A DNA stretch of 5,408 nt from an uncultured Oscillospiraceae bacterium (GTDB lineage: Bacteria > Bacillota > Clostridia > Oscillospirales > Oscillospiraceae). The position numbers were made by a program, and so were the translations under genes. Within the stretch, counting starts at the first letter, position 1; each line of letters starts with the position of its first letter. The stretch covers positions 1-5,408 of the forward strand of contig CAKUJN010000115.1 in NCBI GenBank assembly GCA_934661735.1, read 5' to 3'. Below the pieces are notes generated by a model. The model was not told the origin of the DNA and did not search any database. It saw nothing but the letters and a program-made list of their open reading frames with translations. This document shows, one piece after another, positions 5,394 through 5,408 of this stretch.

Positions 5394-5408
5394 AAAAAAT
5401 ATCCTCCT

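Overview
The window looks like chromosome from a strictly anaerobic, moderately GC-rich Firmicute, probably a Clostridia/Oscillospirales gut-type bacterium. This is inferred from a clostridial-style monomeric [FeFe]-hydrogenase, a Ddl and a DUF1934 protein of Firmicute type, strong AGGAGG-like ribosome sites, TTG starts and T-tailed hairpin terminators. I see no transposase, phage gene, CRISPR array, tRNA or rRNA.

Layout. (1) Positions 1-819 hold the 3' end of a [FeFe]-hydrogenase on the + strand, carrying all three H-cluster motifs; its N-terminus lies upstream of the window. (2) A perfect-stem hairpin at 837-871 sits between this gene and a convergent small acidic protein of unknown function (881-1300, - strand) and probably terminates both. 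(3) A divergent control region at 1301-1530 carries a promoter for the - strand gene, a candidate promoter for the + strand operon with an overlapping dyad, a separate 14-bp palindrome and a small leader hairpin. (4) Five tightly packed + strand genes follow, with gaps of about 5, 4, -4 and 12 bases: D-alanine--D-alanine ligase (ddl, TTG start at 1531), a DUF1934 beta-barrel protein, a uridine-phosphorylase-like nucleoside phosphorylase, a flavodoxin-fold NAD(P)H oxidoreductase, and a PfkB-family 1-phosphofructokinase-like sugar kinase. The run ends at a strong terminator (5301-5336). (5) A second hairpin (5348-5368) has its T-rich tail on the - strand and probably ends a convergent gene entering from the right edge. 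Two short palindromes lie beyond it.

How the genes fit together. The spacing suggests one transcript from about 1474 to 5336. It joins a peptidoglycan precursor enzyme to three enzymes of nucleoside/sugar-phosphate and redox metabolism, with no obvious single pathway. One speculative link is that the phosphorylase releases a pentose-1-phosphate on which the PfkB kinase could act; the plainer reading is an ordinary FruK in a mixed housekeeping operon.

I do not see clear evidence of a new biological system. The most unusual points are in the phosphorylase: the residues that recognise uracil in E. coli Udp are replaced by acidic ones, its N-terminus is short, it starts with TTG, and an out-of-frame ATG overlaps the preceding stop codon.
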